A stretch of 64,000 nucleotides of DNA, taken from contig NC_134510.1 in the NCBI RefSeq assembly GCF_027942865.1, positions 13,606,743-13,670,742 of the forward strand, read 5' to 3'. Numbering within the stretch: the stretch's first letter is position 1; each line of letters opens with the position of its first letter. Below are positions 25,501 to 55,525 of the stretch, one piece after another. The notes below the pieces were generated by a model. It did not search any database. It was not told the origin of the DNA and saw only the letters and a list, made by a program, of their open reading frames with translations. The DNA comes from Odontesthes bonariensis. Its lineage: Eukaryota > Chordata > Actinopteri > Atheriniformes > Atherinopsidae. The translations under genes and the position numbers were made by a program.

Positions 25501-28500
25501 AGACAAATGAGCAATGAATAATGCTCTGATCTAAAGCAAACTTGTTTATTCTGACTCAGGTTGGGATTACAATGAAATCACTTTCTTTTTCTGTAACTTA
25601 GCATGGCAAACTGTTTTTCATCTTTTAGCACCTTTGTTATCTTTCCCTTCAAATTGTATTATTCATGTTTTATAGTTTAATTAATCGGGGTTAATGACAA
25701 TATTGGGGCCTCCGCATTCATCGCCCTTGTCTTTCCGTCCTTGGTAGAAATTGTGGACTTATGGCTCTAAATCCTCTCTTCCTGAAAGCTGTTGAATAAA
25801 AAGCAGAATCGATGATATGGTTGAACTGCTCTATATGCCCAAGTTGCTAAATCCTCCTCTCATCCATGACTGCGATTTCCAGTATTCAAGCGGCCCAGCG
25901 GGCCCCAAGCAACCCAGTAGGGAAGCCCATCAGCCTTTCATCCACTTTTCTTGGAAGCAGCCTCTTTGGTTGATAAATGACAGTGCGCATGCTGAATGGT
26001 GCTTCTGGTTTGACCCTAAAAAGGGACCCCCTCTTTTTTCATTTTCTCATGAAGAGGGCTAATTACCATGTTCTGTAGAGGAGCCACTGAGGTCTTATTT
26101 AATTTGAAGGCAGCAGAGAGCTTGAGATAGTGGAGGAGGGGGTAAACAAGCCCGTGAAATTAATCTTTTTTTTTTTCTTTTTTTTTTCCTCAGCCATTTT
26201 GCTCATGGGATCTGTGATCTGTGCTGATTTGGAATCACATTCATTTGAAAGCCCCCCACCCCCCATTTTTTTAAACCTCCGTCCATTGGATTATCGAAAG
26301 CCTTTTGGAAGTATAAAGAGGTCCACTGAAGGGAAAATTAGCTGATTTCAGCAGCTTCCAATCTTACTACAACAGCAGTTTATTGCATCACTGCACAGCT
26401 CAGCATGTCAGGTGCTCTTCAACAACATGAGCTATCTCTTCGAGAACTATTTGGAGGATCTATGTGCACCTACTGTGAAATGGAAAGGAGAGGTTTTTGG
26501 CAATGCATTTGAGTAGTAGGGGTAGGCAGGAAGCTTAAAGCTGTGACCAGGTGTCGTAGTTGTACAACAATGTCTTCCTGGCAGAGTGGTGCCTCATCAT
26601 TGCCAGCTTCTTTCAAATAAAGAAGACTGGGAATGTAGGTCTTACTTTCTCATTAAATGGCAGAAAGAACAGCCATCAGTGGGTGTGCGCATCTTTTACA
26701 GCTCGTCTGTACTATTTAACCCAGACTCACAGGAAGACGGGAAACTGGTATGAAAGCTTTATGTACCGATTGGTGTCCAAACAGACATTATACTCTTTTT
26801 TCTTTCTTACGGGCATTGAAGCTACTGCACTCATCAGGCATTTGCTAAAATTGTTATGAACGTTTATCTCATTTACCAGATGACAAAGTTTGCATTTGGA
26901 GGTCAGGTGGGTTTTTGCTGGTGCCTCTATAACTCTGACTCTGTTCAGCTGTAGATTGAGTTTGTCACCTGTCCAAAGCAGTGATGTTTTAAAGTACTTT
27001 TACATTGAAATGTCCTCTCTGGTTTCAGTCGCTGTATTAAAAAAAAAGGTGTTGACAACTACATGAATATGATCAGGCATTTAAAAAGTTAAGATCAAGG
27101 TTATGTTTCAACAGAAACTCGCCTGATTTACATGTTGTGTTAAATATATTGTGATAAAACAAAAAAGCGGACTTTTAGAATACATACAAACACGTTAGTC
27201 TGACATAAATCTATTAAATGGAGCTTCCTGGAAACGGGCAAACACTAATGCGGATGAGGATCGAATTACTCCTGCATGTAAACACTCAACTAGACTCTAC
27301 ATGGCCAAGGCGCTCCGTACATACTCCAAAGTTCCATCCTTTTGGATCTTTTTGTAAAAACAGTAAAGAGTAAGAGCATGTTAACACAGTCAAATGTCCA
27401 ACAAAGCTTTTCTTTTGTCAAACGGCTAAAAACGTCGACCCATTAAGATTACATTGATCACTGATACCATTTTTTTGAGACTGCTCCTCTGCTTTTCTAA
27501 AATCCTGATTTTATAACTGCTGCATCATCTGACAATAATCCCCATCCAAGATGAGTAGAGATGGAGAGACAGTTCAAAGCAGTAGAATGTCTTGAACATT
27601 TTCTCATGGTCACAGCGTTGTGGCTTCGGACACATTCTCCTTCTATGCATCTATACTGGGACAAAGGTGGTGCTCCGGTTAAATGGTCAAGTTAAGCTAT
27701 AACTGTAGCATTGACTCAATTGTGCATGTGACCATGCTGACTGTAATAATGTAGCCTACAACGTCAAAATATACTTGTCCTAAATGTGCCAGGTGATGAT
27801 TCTCGCCCCCTGCAGCTAAACACGCAAAAAATGTTGGATTCACAAACCAGACTTCCCACTAAAATACATAGCTTGGATGTAGACGGTATTGCTAAGTAGC
27901 ATGAAATTAGATAAAAGAAAAGAAAAAAGTGCGTCCATTCGTGCCTGTTAAAAGTTTCCTTTCAATATCTGTTTTGGGCTGTGTTATTTGTGTTATTGTG
28001 TTATTATACCTGTTGTGGTGTGATTAAAACACAATTGATTCAACTGATTACTCTTTCATGACCACTGGGGTATAGGGGTTAAATAACTTGACCCTTTGGT
28101 TGTCACCCTATTCAATTTACTCATAGCTGACAGGCATTTTCAGTTGTCCTTAAATTTAGACTGCAAGGGGATAACAGTAAGAAACAGGGTCACAACAGCA
28201 GTTATGACAAAGCTTATCCCATCTCAGCCAGCATACATCCCACAGACGCACGTGTAGTAAAACTAAAGCTTTTCCCAATCACTGTACTTTATGTTACTTT
28301 GCTCAAATGTTAATAGAAGAAATAGAAATAGAAAAATACTTTATTCATCCCCCAATGTGGTAAATTCAAATTAGTCAAGTAGCTCAAAAAATTATTAATA
28401 TTTACAATGATTGTATATTAACAACAACAATAATAATACCAATTCTAACAAAAATACTACTACTAACTAATAATAATAATAAGAGATTATTAAATAAATA

Positions 28501-29400
28501 AATAAAAATGCATAATAATATGTTAACTAAAGGCTAAACTAAGATGGTGGAACTGTTGAATATTATTTGACTAAAAGGGTAGTTAGCCAAATCACCCATG
28601 CGTTCTAAAGTATAGCCTTGCAGCTGATGGCTCTTGAAATATCAGTCAGGTGTCAAATTTGCCATATTTGGTGGAACAAAGGGTTTCATTCTTACAGGCA
28701 CACATGCTGTTAATGCTATTCTAATTATTGTGGACATAAGTCTGTGTTAATGGAGTCACACCATGATCACAGGACCCAGACCAAATAAATCTGGACTGCG
28801 CATACATTTAAAACTGAATAAATCCAGTTTGCACTGACACGTGCAAATACATGTCCATTCCCATATAACACAGTGGGCATCTTACATTAGCGCAAGTGGT
28901 ATTGATTGCATGTTTCAATAAGTGATACATGTACTTACACAGGAGAGAGGCACATGCTGTGAGACTCTGTCTTTTCTGGTAGCAGTGCCTGAGAAACACA
29001 GAGAAATTGTGGATTGAAAAAGTCTACAGCACTTGTAACACTAGGTATCTGCATGCACGACTAGGTTTACTGGTAAGACAGAAGAAGAAACAGAGTTTGT
29101 ACTACATCATCAAGCATGCATTTTGGGGCTCAGTCGGTTGGTTGATTATTTGGTTGGCTGGCCAAAGACAGAGCAGTGGACTAAAGACTGCAGGACTGTG
29201 GCTGTAATTGTTTTTGGGAGACGGTAACCTGTATGAAGACTCCTATTGGTTTACTGGTTTACACCTGCAAACAACATCATTTCCAGAGATATTTCTGGTG
29301 CTACTTTGACGTGTCATTAATGGCTACACAATAAACAAAAGGTGTGTAAACGGTGGTTCAATAGTGTTGCCATGCAATGTGACATTTCTAAGCCAAATAT
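22581..29400. other. Long interval without a defensible exon; possible regulatory DNA
   Basis: The open frames here are short and lack splice-site support or family-like protein. A 159-bp open stretch from 23073 follows a fair acceptor and is in phase with the exon ending at 22580, but its peptide resembles nothing and it ends in a stop, so I do not call it. The part from about 25200 to 26500 is unusually free of repeats and of homopolymer decay for this window. That would suit conserved non-coding regulatory sequence, although nothing in the bases alone proves it. A dispersed-repeat tail and AAT-rich tract occupy about 28310-28510. Confidence 0.5.
28310..28510. repeat. Dispersed repeat tail followed by AAT-rich tract
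   Basis: AAATACTTTATTCATCCCCC resembles the conserved 3' tail of fish non-LTR retroposons. It is followed by simple ACA/AAT-rich sequence and an ATAA tract. The body of the element is not recognisable. Confidence 0.45.
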
Positions 29401-30199
29401 TGTGACTTTTTAATAAATGGGCCATGATGGACCTCCCCCTCGGTGGTCCTTATTTTGGTTTCCCATGCCAAAAGCATAGAAAAGACCCTGAATTATCATC
29501 CCAGTTCTCTGTATTTAGTGTTTGCTTTCAGCCCCTTTGTTTAAAGGCTTGGGTTGCAACGACTGGAAGTAAGTTGAAAAGTAATCTGAGATGTTTTACA
29601 GTAATTAGTTGTCTTTGTTGCTGCTGTGGAGACTGCTGTACTAACTCTGAATGGGGAATCAGGGACCGCAAGGGGGTGGGGGTGAATGTGTGAGTGGGTG
29701 GATAGCAGGGTGGGTGTGGGTCCCTTCTTTTGTACCCTGCACTTCTCTCCCTCACCATCCACAGAGGGAACGGGCTAAGGCAGCTGTCACTTAACATGTG
29801 AATGTTTCGAGGGCGGCCCAGGGGTCTTTGGAAAACTCTCCTTTTTAGCCCCCCAGCCCATTTTTCAAGCAGAAGCAGCGTGGAGTTTCTGAGCCACAGT
29901 CAGACTCAGAGGAGGGGCTTCGCTGGAAGGGGGAGAGGGTGAAAGAAAGAAAGCCTGATGAAGGTAAAGAGGGCACTTTGCCGCCAAGCTGCCTGGTACA
30001 GGAGCAACCTGAGCCGGGGCAGCGCGGATGAGAATGCAGCCGTGGTGGCGTTACATGGAACGGGCACAATCTGACCTCCTTGTGAAAACTCTTGGCTGAG
30101 AACTGTGGGAGTTCATCTGAGCCGTTGGAATACATTGTCTTCATCTGGGCGCCCTATCCCATCGGTGGCGTTAACAAGGAAGGAATTCCTCTATCACAG

Positions 30200-30601
30200 C
30201 TCCCATAACAAAGAAGAAAGGGAGAGGAGCAGAGCTGGTGGGAGGAGAAGTGAAGTGAAGAGAAGGGAGGGGTGCACTGTGAGGGGAGAGGAGGACATTG
30301 TTTGCCTGTGACTGTGGGCAACGGAAAAGCATGAGTTATCAGGGCATGCGTGAGTGTGTTTATAAAGTGTGTTTGCATGCGAGTATGTGTAAATAAGTGG
30401 ACTGATTGAGTGTGTGTTGGTTGGAGTATGCATGTGCAAGTGTGTGAGTTACCTTCAATTTGGGATGTTGGAGCTGGGAGGCCGTTCAAAGGATGCTCAA
30501 ACAAAGCTGGATTTTTTTTTCCCTTTCTCTCCCTTTTGAATGGTGATTGAGGGCCAGCTGGATTCCTTTACTCATGCTGTTGGGCTGAGCTCTGCTTCAG
30601 G
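30200..30601 (+). promoter_or_regulatory. Probable promoter and 5' UTR exon of the spectraplakin-tail gene
   Basis: A near-perfect splice donor (CAGG/GTAAGTGC) ends at 30601, followed 2.9 kb later by the acceptor TTTATTTTAG before the exon with the MGN start codon. The upstream stretch is GA-rich with TTTATAAAG near 30359, which could be a TATA-like element. The start of the exon cannot be fixed. The region is richer in G+C and purines than its surroundings (29400-30600), as promoters of such genes often are. Confidence 0.4.
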
Positions 30602-33513
30602 GTAAGTGCAATTAACGTAAGCTTCTAACCGCCAAAACTGCCATTAACTCGGGATTGCCGCAGAGAAAGTTTGATTTTGGACTCTGTTGGACAGCGACTG
30701 AACCAGGGAGCCATGTGACAGCAAATACATTCAGATTGAGGCTTTCCCATTTATTCTAACTACTTTATGAAATATTAGTTTAGCTAAGGATGAAATATTC
30801 CAGAAGTCAAACATCAATGTGAATGGATCATTCTAATGTGAGTATATTTCATTTAGTCAAACATTTCGGACCTTCATCTTTCCAAAGCCCCAGTGCTGTT
30901 TATTTCACACAGAAGCTTTGTGTTGATTACTCACAGAACTGGTGGAAGAAAACATCTGACCTTATCCACCATATCCACCCTTAAATGTTATGAGTCTCAT
31001 GGGTGAATGCACAGCTGCCATCTTTGATTAGGGGACCACTACAATGATTACTACTTCAGGACCTCCATTAAGAGAGACCAACAGGCAACAGTGAGACAAC
31101 ACAATGGGGCTCGACTGTTGTGAAGGATGATTATTGTTCTGCTCCTGATTACAAATCCACCCATATACTGCATCTTGAATCATCTGAATGGATAAATGAG
31201 TTGTGAATTGTATCTTTTTTTAAGATGCTGCTCAAAACCCCTTTTATGTTCACACTTGTGTAAATGGCACCCACACTGAGAAGATAGAGTAAGAAGATAA
31301 GAACTGAACATGAAATATAACGCTGTAATATGCTCTTCCTTTACACAACAACATTAGGGTCTTTAATTTAATATTTCTCTTGCTATACTATGGTAAGGCC
31401 TCCATACTGTGGTCATAATCCAGTTAACCCCAGAGTGGACTCCAGTCATGTGTTATAAATCACAGCTGAGAGCAGACAGAGGGCTGGTCTGAATTGATGG
31501 CCATTTCGCCAAAGGTTAAGTGATGGAATGGTTAGGTCATTTGCAATATTAAATAAACAGTAGAGTAGTTCTCTGGTTCCCTGCTTCTCTTTCTAGTATC
31601 ATTAAGATATAAAGTGAGAGGCATATATTAACCACAGGACTGAGGCTTATTGACACTGTCACATTTGTAATCATTTTAGAAAAATGTAGGTCACTGAATA
31701 GTTCCCCCTTTTGCTTTATTTATATCAGCATCTGAGTGGCCTTTTCTATTCTAAATTATGAAAATGAAAATTTGTAAGCATATTTAGCTAAAATAGCACC
31801 CTGCTGTTAATGCATCATGTCATAAAACTACTTAAGACATTGTCACAGCTATACATATATAATGTATATATAGCTGTGAGATCAGTTCAGAGGAAACCAT
31901 GTAATTTAGCAGATGACCACACATTTGGTACAGTAAGCAGGCACGACACACCCTCTCTTGAATTGTTAACCCATGTGGAAACATCCACAGACACTCTCTG
32001 CTCTCCTCAGGAGACTGCTGGGCAGTGATCTGAGCTAACTGGGTAATCATTGATCTTGAGGCTGGGGCTTTGTCTGGGCACCACTCTCTGATCTGACTGT
32101 GCACTCCCCTGTGGACCCCTGGACTGCATCATCTGCTCAGCAGAGACATACATGACGCATGTAATTACTAGCCTAATGCACATGGAGCCATTATATCAAA
32201 GCTGGTCATTGGTGGACTCTCTCTAATTTGAATTCTTTCTTAAATTGTTTTTATCTTTACACAACCAAATAAGACTTCATTCAAATTTGGAGTGGAATCT
32301 GAATGTAGCACAATGAGAGGCTTGTCCTAACTGCAGATTTTCTTTGTCTAACCTCAGGCAAAGATAAAAAGATCTGCTTATTCAGCATAATGTTGTCTGC
32401 CAGGGGCACAAGTGTAACATCTAACTGTATCCATGCAGCACCGTGCATCTGCCCCTTTTGGCATTTTCAAATCATGGAAAAAAAGGAGGAGCTAACGTCC
32501 CAATTTCCTCCTAACTGACCCATATCGCCCTCGCCACCACCAGATCATTAGCCACCAAGCGTGACCTGAACTGACCTGTATAATTCTGAATGGACCAGTC
32601 CAACCCTAACTCAGAGGGAGGACCCAGCTTAAACAGGAACCCTTACTGTGATCTCCTGATGGGCTCACCTCAGCTCCTCCATGCCAAGATAATTACATTC
32701 ACCTTTAACCCCTCTGTCAAAACAATGAAGGCACTGAGCTGAAGGGACGGTAGACAGGCTGACACAGTTTGAAACGGTCAGTGCCAGTGAATCTTATCAG
32801 TAACATTGACTAGAACATTGTACAATAAGTATCAATAAGAGTGTCCTACAAACTCCGGCTGCTGACCTTTATGCAAAAGAATTCATTTGTCAACAAGCAT
32901 CTGTTTTTCTACATATTGTAAGATATGCTGTTGATTTTGTTTGTCCTGCCAACCTTCCCACAACCCCCTCCTTGTGTTGACACCGAAGAGAAATGAGACG
33001 ATATTTGCATTTTTATGGCTGTCATATTTGATCAGATCCTAAGCGGGTTTCCCAGGGCTGGTCCAGGCTGAGTTGCAGACTGTGCTGGCTGCTTGCCACC
33101 AGTCTTTCTGTGCCAGGCTCAACTGTAGGATCCTCGACAAGCTTGTCACATTGATTTCTAAGCCCAGAATATCTCGGTTGATGATGTGAGATAGAGAAGA
33201 GGATGCGTGCATGTGCTCAAAGAAAAAAGACAAAAGGATGGTGGAATATGCTGGCCAAGTACGTCTGCATACTTGGGCAGCATATTCCCCATCCTTGTAG
33301 TTCCCTCTGCTCCTTCAGTGCCAAGTAAAGAGCAGCGATGCACATTAAGGATGAAAGAGACGGGTTTTAATTAGTCTTTTTGGTATTATTTTTTGGAGAT
33401 GTGACGAGCAGCTACATTTTTAAAGAAAGAACAGTCATGAAATTTTGTTTATTAACCAAATGAGCAATTGTTTTATTGCATGATGACTCTGAGCCCCCCT
33501 TTTTTTATTTTAG
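30602..33513 (+). other. First intron of the spectraplakin-tail gene (inferred)
   Basis: No coding exon or identifiable transposon is seen. The stretch is mostly unique sequence. Confidence 0.4.
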
Positions 33514-33593
33514 GTAGCTGAGGGATCTTCCGCATGCATGGCCAAGGGGCCTTACTTCACCTATTACCTCACTAGCCTGTGGGCTGAAGGATT

Positions 33594-50077
<16,484 letters not shown>

Positions 50078-51890
50078 TTACCTCCGCTTCAGAGCACCAC
50101 ATGTGTGCTGCAGCGCTCAACCCAAACACAGCCCCGAGGCACAGAAACAGGGTGACAAGCAGAAGAAAAGTGACAGAGGATCAGAGAAACCACGCAGTCT
50201 GTCACGTCTGAGCCAAAACTGAAGGAAAAGGAAAGAAAGGGTCCCCTGAGGTGATGGGTCTGTAGCTCTGAGAAATCTCTCTGAAGATAATGTCTTTGAG
50301 TGGACAATGACTGAATACTTTCTTTTTTTTCCTCCCGTTGCATTTCATACATTTATCCGATTGCCTAGAAAGTAGGAAGTTCTGCATGGATACTTATTGC
50401 ATGGCATCCAGAGCCTCGCTTTACTTCAGCTTGCTATACTTTTATGGTTGTGAAAATGAGCTAAGGCAGACAGTGCCAGACTCTGGCCAAACTGTTTGAA
50501 AAGTGACATACAGCTAGAACTCACATACATGTATAGATGGCATGTGGGGGTGTTATGCTGTCTGACTGTCCTACTGAGTGTCCAAATAAAACCCTCACAT
50601 ACCAAAACCATTACTCCCTGAAGGCTACAGTCCGCTCTCCGTCACCTTTGTGATACTTTTGTTTTGATTGCAATCAATGAGGATGGTACTGTTGGCAGGG
50701 CCATGCTGTTTTTTTTACCTTTTTCGACACCATGAACTCTAATAGTTTTCTGTTTTCATTTTTCATTGTAAGGACATTTTAAACACTGGAGATTGTGTAA
50801 TGAACAATGCACTGACGTACGACAGGCCATTGTTGATTTGTAGAGATTATTTTCTCAGGACTGATTTTGCCTTTGGATGTATCTATTTCTATGGAACATT
50901 ACTGTGAACATGTAGATGTGTTGTTTCCATTGTTACACTGAAATTCCCAGAAAAGGTTTTGTTTAGCACATTTTTTTTTCACATAAAAATGCACTTTTCT
51001 GTTTCCAACTACTGTATACATGTTGTTTTGCGAAGGATTAGGGCTGAAACACAAACTAGGATCTTAGTTTGTGTCTCATGGAAATAAAGAATGTTTAAAA
51101 CTGTGCTTCATGTAAATGGAGATAAGGAGAAAATGGCTGAACAGAGCAGAATTTGAAAAATTAAACAGTTTCCTTCCTTTTTTCATCATCTTTAACGGAA
51201 ACTGAAAAGTTTCAGTGTTTTGCCTCTCATGATCTAAAATCAGCAAAGACATTTTTATATCATTCTTAGCATGGGTCAATTCTCCACCTTCAAAAATGCA
51301 TAACTACTGTCCTTCAAGGTCATTCATGATCCTGGAAACGAACAACCAGGTGTTTGAGCAAAAAACAGTGAACTACATTTTTCTTGATGAAGTCACAACT
51401 GCAGCTCCACCCTCATCTACTGCACAGGCTGAGCGGTGTTGTGCTGTGCCTGGTTTATACTCTTCATTATACTCTGTGTAGTTATAGACCAGTTGATACT
51501 ACATATTAACAGTGTAACTGCTATATTTGTAAGCTTCTCTTTATACTTTGTCTCGTTGAAGCAACGTTGAAGACAGTTGCTTATTGTATTTGGTCTATGC
51601 AGATGACAAAGGGATTTTTTAAGGTCAAAACAGTTTTTACATGTTGATGTACTTTTTCCTCTTCAGCTCATCTTTGGAAAGTGTTGATAATTTACTGTAT
51701 TGTGTTAAACACAGAAGCCAGATTTCACTCCTCTTGCTATGCACCCCAATCTTTCTGTACTGTAAATGTTTCTATACCCAGCACTCATTCTGAAGTCTAA
51801 AGTAGGGAAACTGTAGATGAATGTCACTAATAATTTTACGTACACTTGTATAAAGAATGTTTTGTAATAAAATCACAACTATTTGTGACG
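50078..51890 (+). other. 3' UTR of the spectraplakin-tail gene
   Basis: The sequence after the TGA stop has AATAAA signals at 50585-50590, 51083-51088 and 51866-51871. The last is followed by T/G-rich sequence (GTGACGATTATAGATATTTT), which fits a poly(A) site. The presence of three signals suggests alternative 3' ends. Confidence 0.65.
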
Positions 51891-52620
51891 ATTATAGATA
51901 TTTTATGGTCATTTTTCTTTTTTAAGGATGAAGTTGCCAGGCTTCCTGCTCAATGACAACCCAAATGACCACTGGAGTAAAACTCAGTAGCTTTGTTTTA
52001 ATACTTAGTTTTCAACTAGCTAATATGCATGTTAGCATGTGCTAAATATACTACTAGCAGGTTCAACCAGATATCTCCAAATCAAGCAACTTTCCAACAA
52101 TTCTGTTGTTTTATGTAGTTTTTTATTTACTTAATAGTTCTATTTTTATATTTCTGTGTTGTGTTTTTTTTTCTTTTCCACTCAGGAGCTTTTAGCCACT
52201 CCTGAAGCCAACACTTCCATCATATCACAGCAAATGTATTGTTTGCTAACAGTTCCTTATGTACTGGTCCACAGAAGTAGCATTCATTTCCAGATGAGTA
52301 TCTTGCAAACTGGTTAATGAAACAGCAACATTCCCTTTCTCCTGGAAAAATGCACCTGAGCTGCTGAATGCTTCAGTATGTGTTGTCGGTGTTGCTGTGC
52401 AGCTAGGGCACAGTCACTTTCCCGGTTGTTTTTTCACCTCTCTTGGCATGCAAACTAGATTCTGTTCATATCATTTGGACATATTACACATGGAGAGAGA
52501 GCGAACTGTTCATTTTCTACCAGAACCATGCTAACACAGATTAGCTAAACAGCCCTCTTAACCAGTTACAGTACATCACATAGAGTGCAGTGTGCCCACT
52601 TCTCTCAACATACCTTAATA
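51891..52620. other. Intergenic, no feature seen
   Basis: Plain AT-rich sequence after the last poly(A) signal. I see no exon, repeat boundary or RNA gene. Confidence 0.6.
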
Positions 52621-53715
52621 CAGTGGTTCTCAAACCTTTTTGGTCATTCCCCACTTTGAACAAGTGGGGATTTCCAAGCCCCACCTGTCCCTGCCGCCCC
52701 AACAAATTACATTTCAACTTTATTGAACACCAAGTAACGTCATATTTTATAATGAATCAAAATCAATAACATCAAATAACACAAAGTTAAAAAAGAGAAA
52801 ATAAAAGCGTTTCATTTGCAATCTGTGCAAAAAATAAAAACAACTAAAATGTATCCCTGCATTAGTGGCTGCAATGAGCCTGTTTTGCACTGCACAACTT
52901 CTCAGAATGTGGTTGCAGGCTTGAAACTGCCACTTTCAAGTCACGCTCAATGTTGAGCTGAGATCTGTGTTTTGTTTTCAGAGATGCCACAGCTGAAAAG
53001 CATGTGGTTGCATTGCGGGATTCTGTATGCCACTTTGTATGAGGCCATTAGTGTTTGACTGTTAACCAACGCAGCCTTTACCAGGCGTTGCTCCTGCTGT
53101 CGATATTCTGCCAGTTTTCTTTTAAAGAAATCCAGCGGCTTGTTAACGTGACAGGGGTGTGTTATCTCCAGGTGTCTCCTTAATTTGTTCGGCCCCATGC
53201 TGTCTGCTGCCGATGGCTTCAGACACAGAGCACACATCGGTCTCTCCTCTGCACCGACCACTGCAACCGGGAATCCTAGGACCAGGATAGCTTTCATCAT
53301 ATTGTCTTTTCGGTTGTTTTTTTGGTTGACTTGGCCCCTGTGTCTTGTGTGTTTGTGATGGTGCTGGTGCTGGTGCTCTTTTGTGGTCCGAGTCACACAT
53401 TTATCCATGTTGCTCACAGTTACGCTACCTGCTACCTTGTTGTCCAGCTACAATTAACAACCCGACGTCAATCATTGTTTTTGGCACTTTAGTTCCAGGT
53501 TACATTTTTCTCCCAATGCTCTCTCATAATTTTAGCTATTCATTATTACTTTGTTTGTGTGTGGGTGTTTTGTTTAGTGAATTATCTTTATTGTCAATAA
53601 AGAAAAGCATTTAAGATGGGCATAAAATTAAAAATTTCCTCCCGTTTGTCGTGCCCCACTTGCCATGTCCCCGTTCCCCACCAGTGGGGCGTGCCCCACA
53701 CTTTGAGAAGCACTG
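52621..53715 (-). mobile_element. Charlie-like hAT relic with ZBED/BED-finger open frame
   Basis: The 1,095-bp element has termini CAGTGGTTCTCAAA and, from the other end, CAGTGCTTCTCAAA, the classic Charlie-type hAT end. The left target duplication is CCTTAATA (52613-52620). The right copy has been split by a later insertion (see 53718-54298). A minus-strand frame at 52947-53417 encodes a BED finger and the N-terminal piece of a hAT transposase: MCALCLKPSAADSMGPNKLR, then HLEITHPCHVNKPLDFFKRK. The frame stops before the catalytic domain, so the element is non-autonomous or internally deleted. Confidence 0.88.
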
Positions 53716-53717
53716 CC

Positions 53718-54298
53718 TTAAAGCTGCAGTCTGCAGGATTTGTTGTTGTCATACCTAAAGTCCTAATTTTTTGCATTTTAAGAGTTTACTTGATCTAGTT
53801 GAAAACGATGACCTCCGTAGTCGCAAAATGCAAGAAATGCTTATTTTTTAACCGAAACATAAAAAGTTATTCAACTTCCTGTTCCGCCCCATCAAAACAC
53901 ATGAGAAGTCGTGCACGTCAGATGCGCCTACACGACTCCTCATTCATCAACTCACCTGTCATTTGCGATCATGGAAGACACAGTAAGTAGACTAGCCCGT
54001 AATGAAGTTCAATAGTCTAGATAAATAAGCGTGGGGACGAGCCTACCTTGTATCGCGCGTGCACAATCGGTGATTGACAGGCAGCAGAGCCCAGCTCGTA
54101 ACCTGATTGGTTACCTTTTACCGGTCCGGTCTGCAATTTTGTAAACAAACCTGCTGGCTTTGGAGGGACCTAGCGGGACATATAGGGGACCTAGAGAACA
54201 CATTTTTTTTGTATTGGGGTATTTAATGTACTACTTTCAGAATCCCCGGACAGTTCCAGGCATTATGCTTGAAAAAGAGTTGCAGACTGCAGCTTTAA
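53718..54298. mobile_element. TTAA-targeting inverted-repeat element
   Basis: The element is bounded by TTAA on both sides and an 18-bp perfect inverted repeat counting the TTAA (TTAAAGCTGCAGTCTGCA). TTAA duplication is the mark of piggyBac and Kolobok elements. There is no transposase. It inserted into the right target duplication of the neighbouring Charlie-like element. Confidence 0.75.
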
Positions 54299-55525
54299 TA
54301 GCTTGTAAAAATCCAAGATTTGGACAAAAAAAAAATCATGAAATTCGATGAAATATGGGATTAATCATTTTTAGCAACAAGAAATTTGCCTACACTTACA
54401 TATTAACATATTACAGAACATTTTTATCAGTGTTTACTTGGACTTGTATTTCTAACCACCTGATGAATGAATAATTATCTGAATATCACTCTTTTAACTA
54501 ACTGTTTTTGGTCATTTTAACTAAAGACAGCTGCCTGCTGCTGATGGGAACAATGTTGTGATCTAGTCAAAACATTAAAGTCGCAGTTCCAAAAGTAAAA
54601 CAAAGCGCTAACAGAAAACCAACAGTCCTGTTTAACTGGAGTTTATGGCAGAATCGGATAGCACATCTCTCTGGATTCATTACTACTCAGTTTCGATTAC
54701 ACTGTTATTTAATCTGTGCAATTATAAAGAAGTGTATTATTGTATTATTGAGTTTCTGCTAAGTAAGATTGACACCTAAACCATATGTTTAACAGTAAGG
54801 AAAATCTTAAAGACAAATATATTAGTTCAGCACCCTTATTCTACAAGAACTAGGCTGAAGGTCAGGTGTGCAGTGCTTTGCATGCACCATCTTATTCAAT
54901 GATCAATTCTCAATACAAGAAATTCAATATGTGAATTCCCACCTCAAGCTACCCTCCTGTTGATGTGTAACAAGTGAAACTTTCTGACGCACTTGCACAT
55001 TGCACACAGTACCAAAAACACAGGCATATTTGTTTAAACACAGAGCCCAGCAGTTTTGAGAAAGACAGCAAAGTATTATGCTTCTGTATAAATATTTGTT
55101 CTGACTTTAGGTCACAGCAGAGACCCATACATATGGTGCCAAGATTTTTTTTCAATACAACTCTGACATTCTATGACTGGACATCACTGTATTCAGTGTA
55201 TCATAAAAGTGTATTATCATAAAGCTCTGTGGTAGCATCCATTCATTTTTTATACCCGCTTCATCCTTTTCGGGGGGTTGCAGCTGTCATCAACCTCTCC
55301 GAAATTCTCCAGCCAAGATTCTGAACACCTTGTTGCTATGAGGTAAGATATCAAGTTATAAGACACGAAGAAGCAAAGTGAGTAAGGAAAGCAATGTAAA
55401 AGCGTGATAAATAGCACCCCTAGAGATTTATGACATATGGTAGACACCACATGTCGCCACTTCTAAAAGAAGCCTCCAGTCATCATGGGTTGAAATAAGC
55501 TATGTTTATCTTATCTCAGCTAAAC
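54299..55525. other. Intergenic, short repeat fragment only
   Basis: Mostly AT-rich unique-looking sequence. A fragment near 55236-55300 (TTTTTATACCCGCTTCATCC) is related to the dispersed repeat at 19893-20275. No gene is supported. Confidence 0.5.

Noticed and set aside
52947..53417. ZBED-like open frame as a host gene
   Set aside because: It lies wholly within an element with hAT termini and a target duplication, and stops before a catalytic domain.
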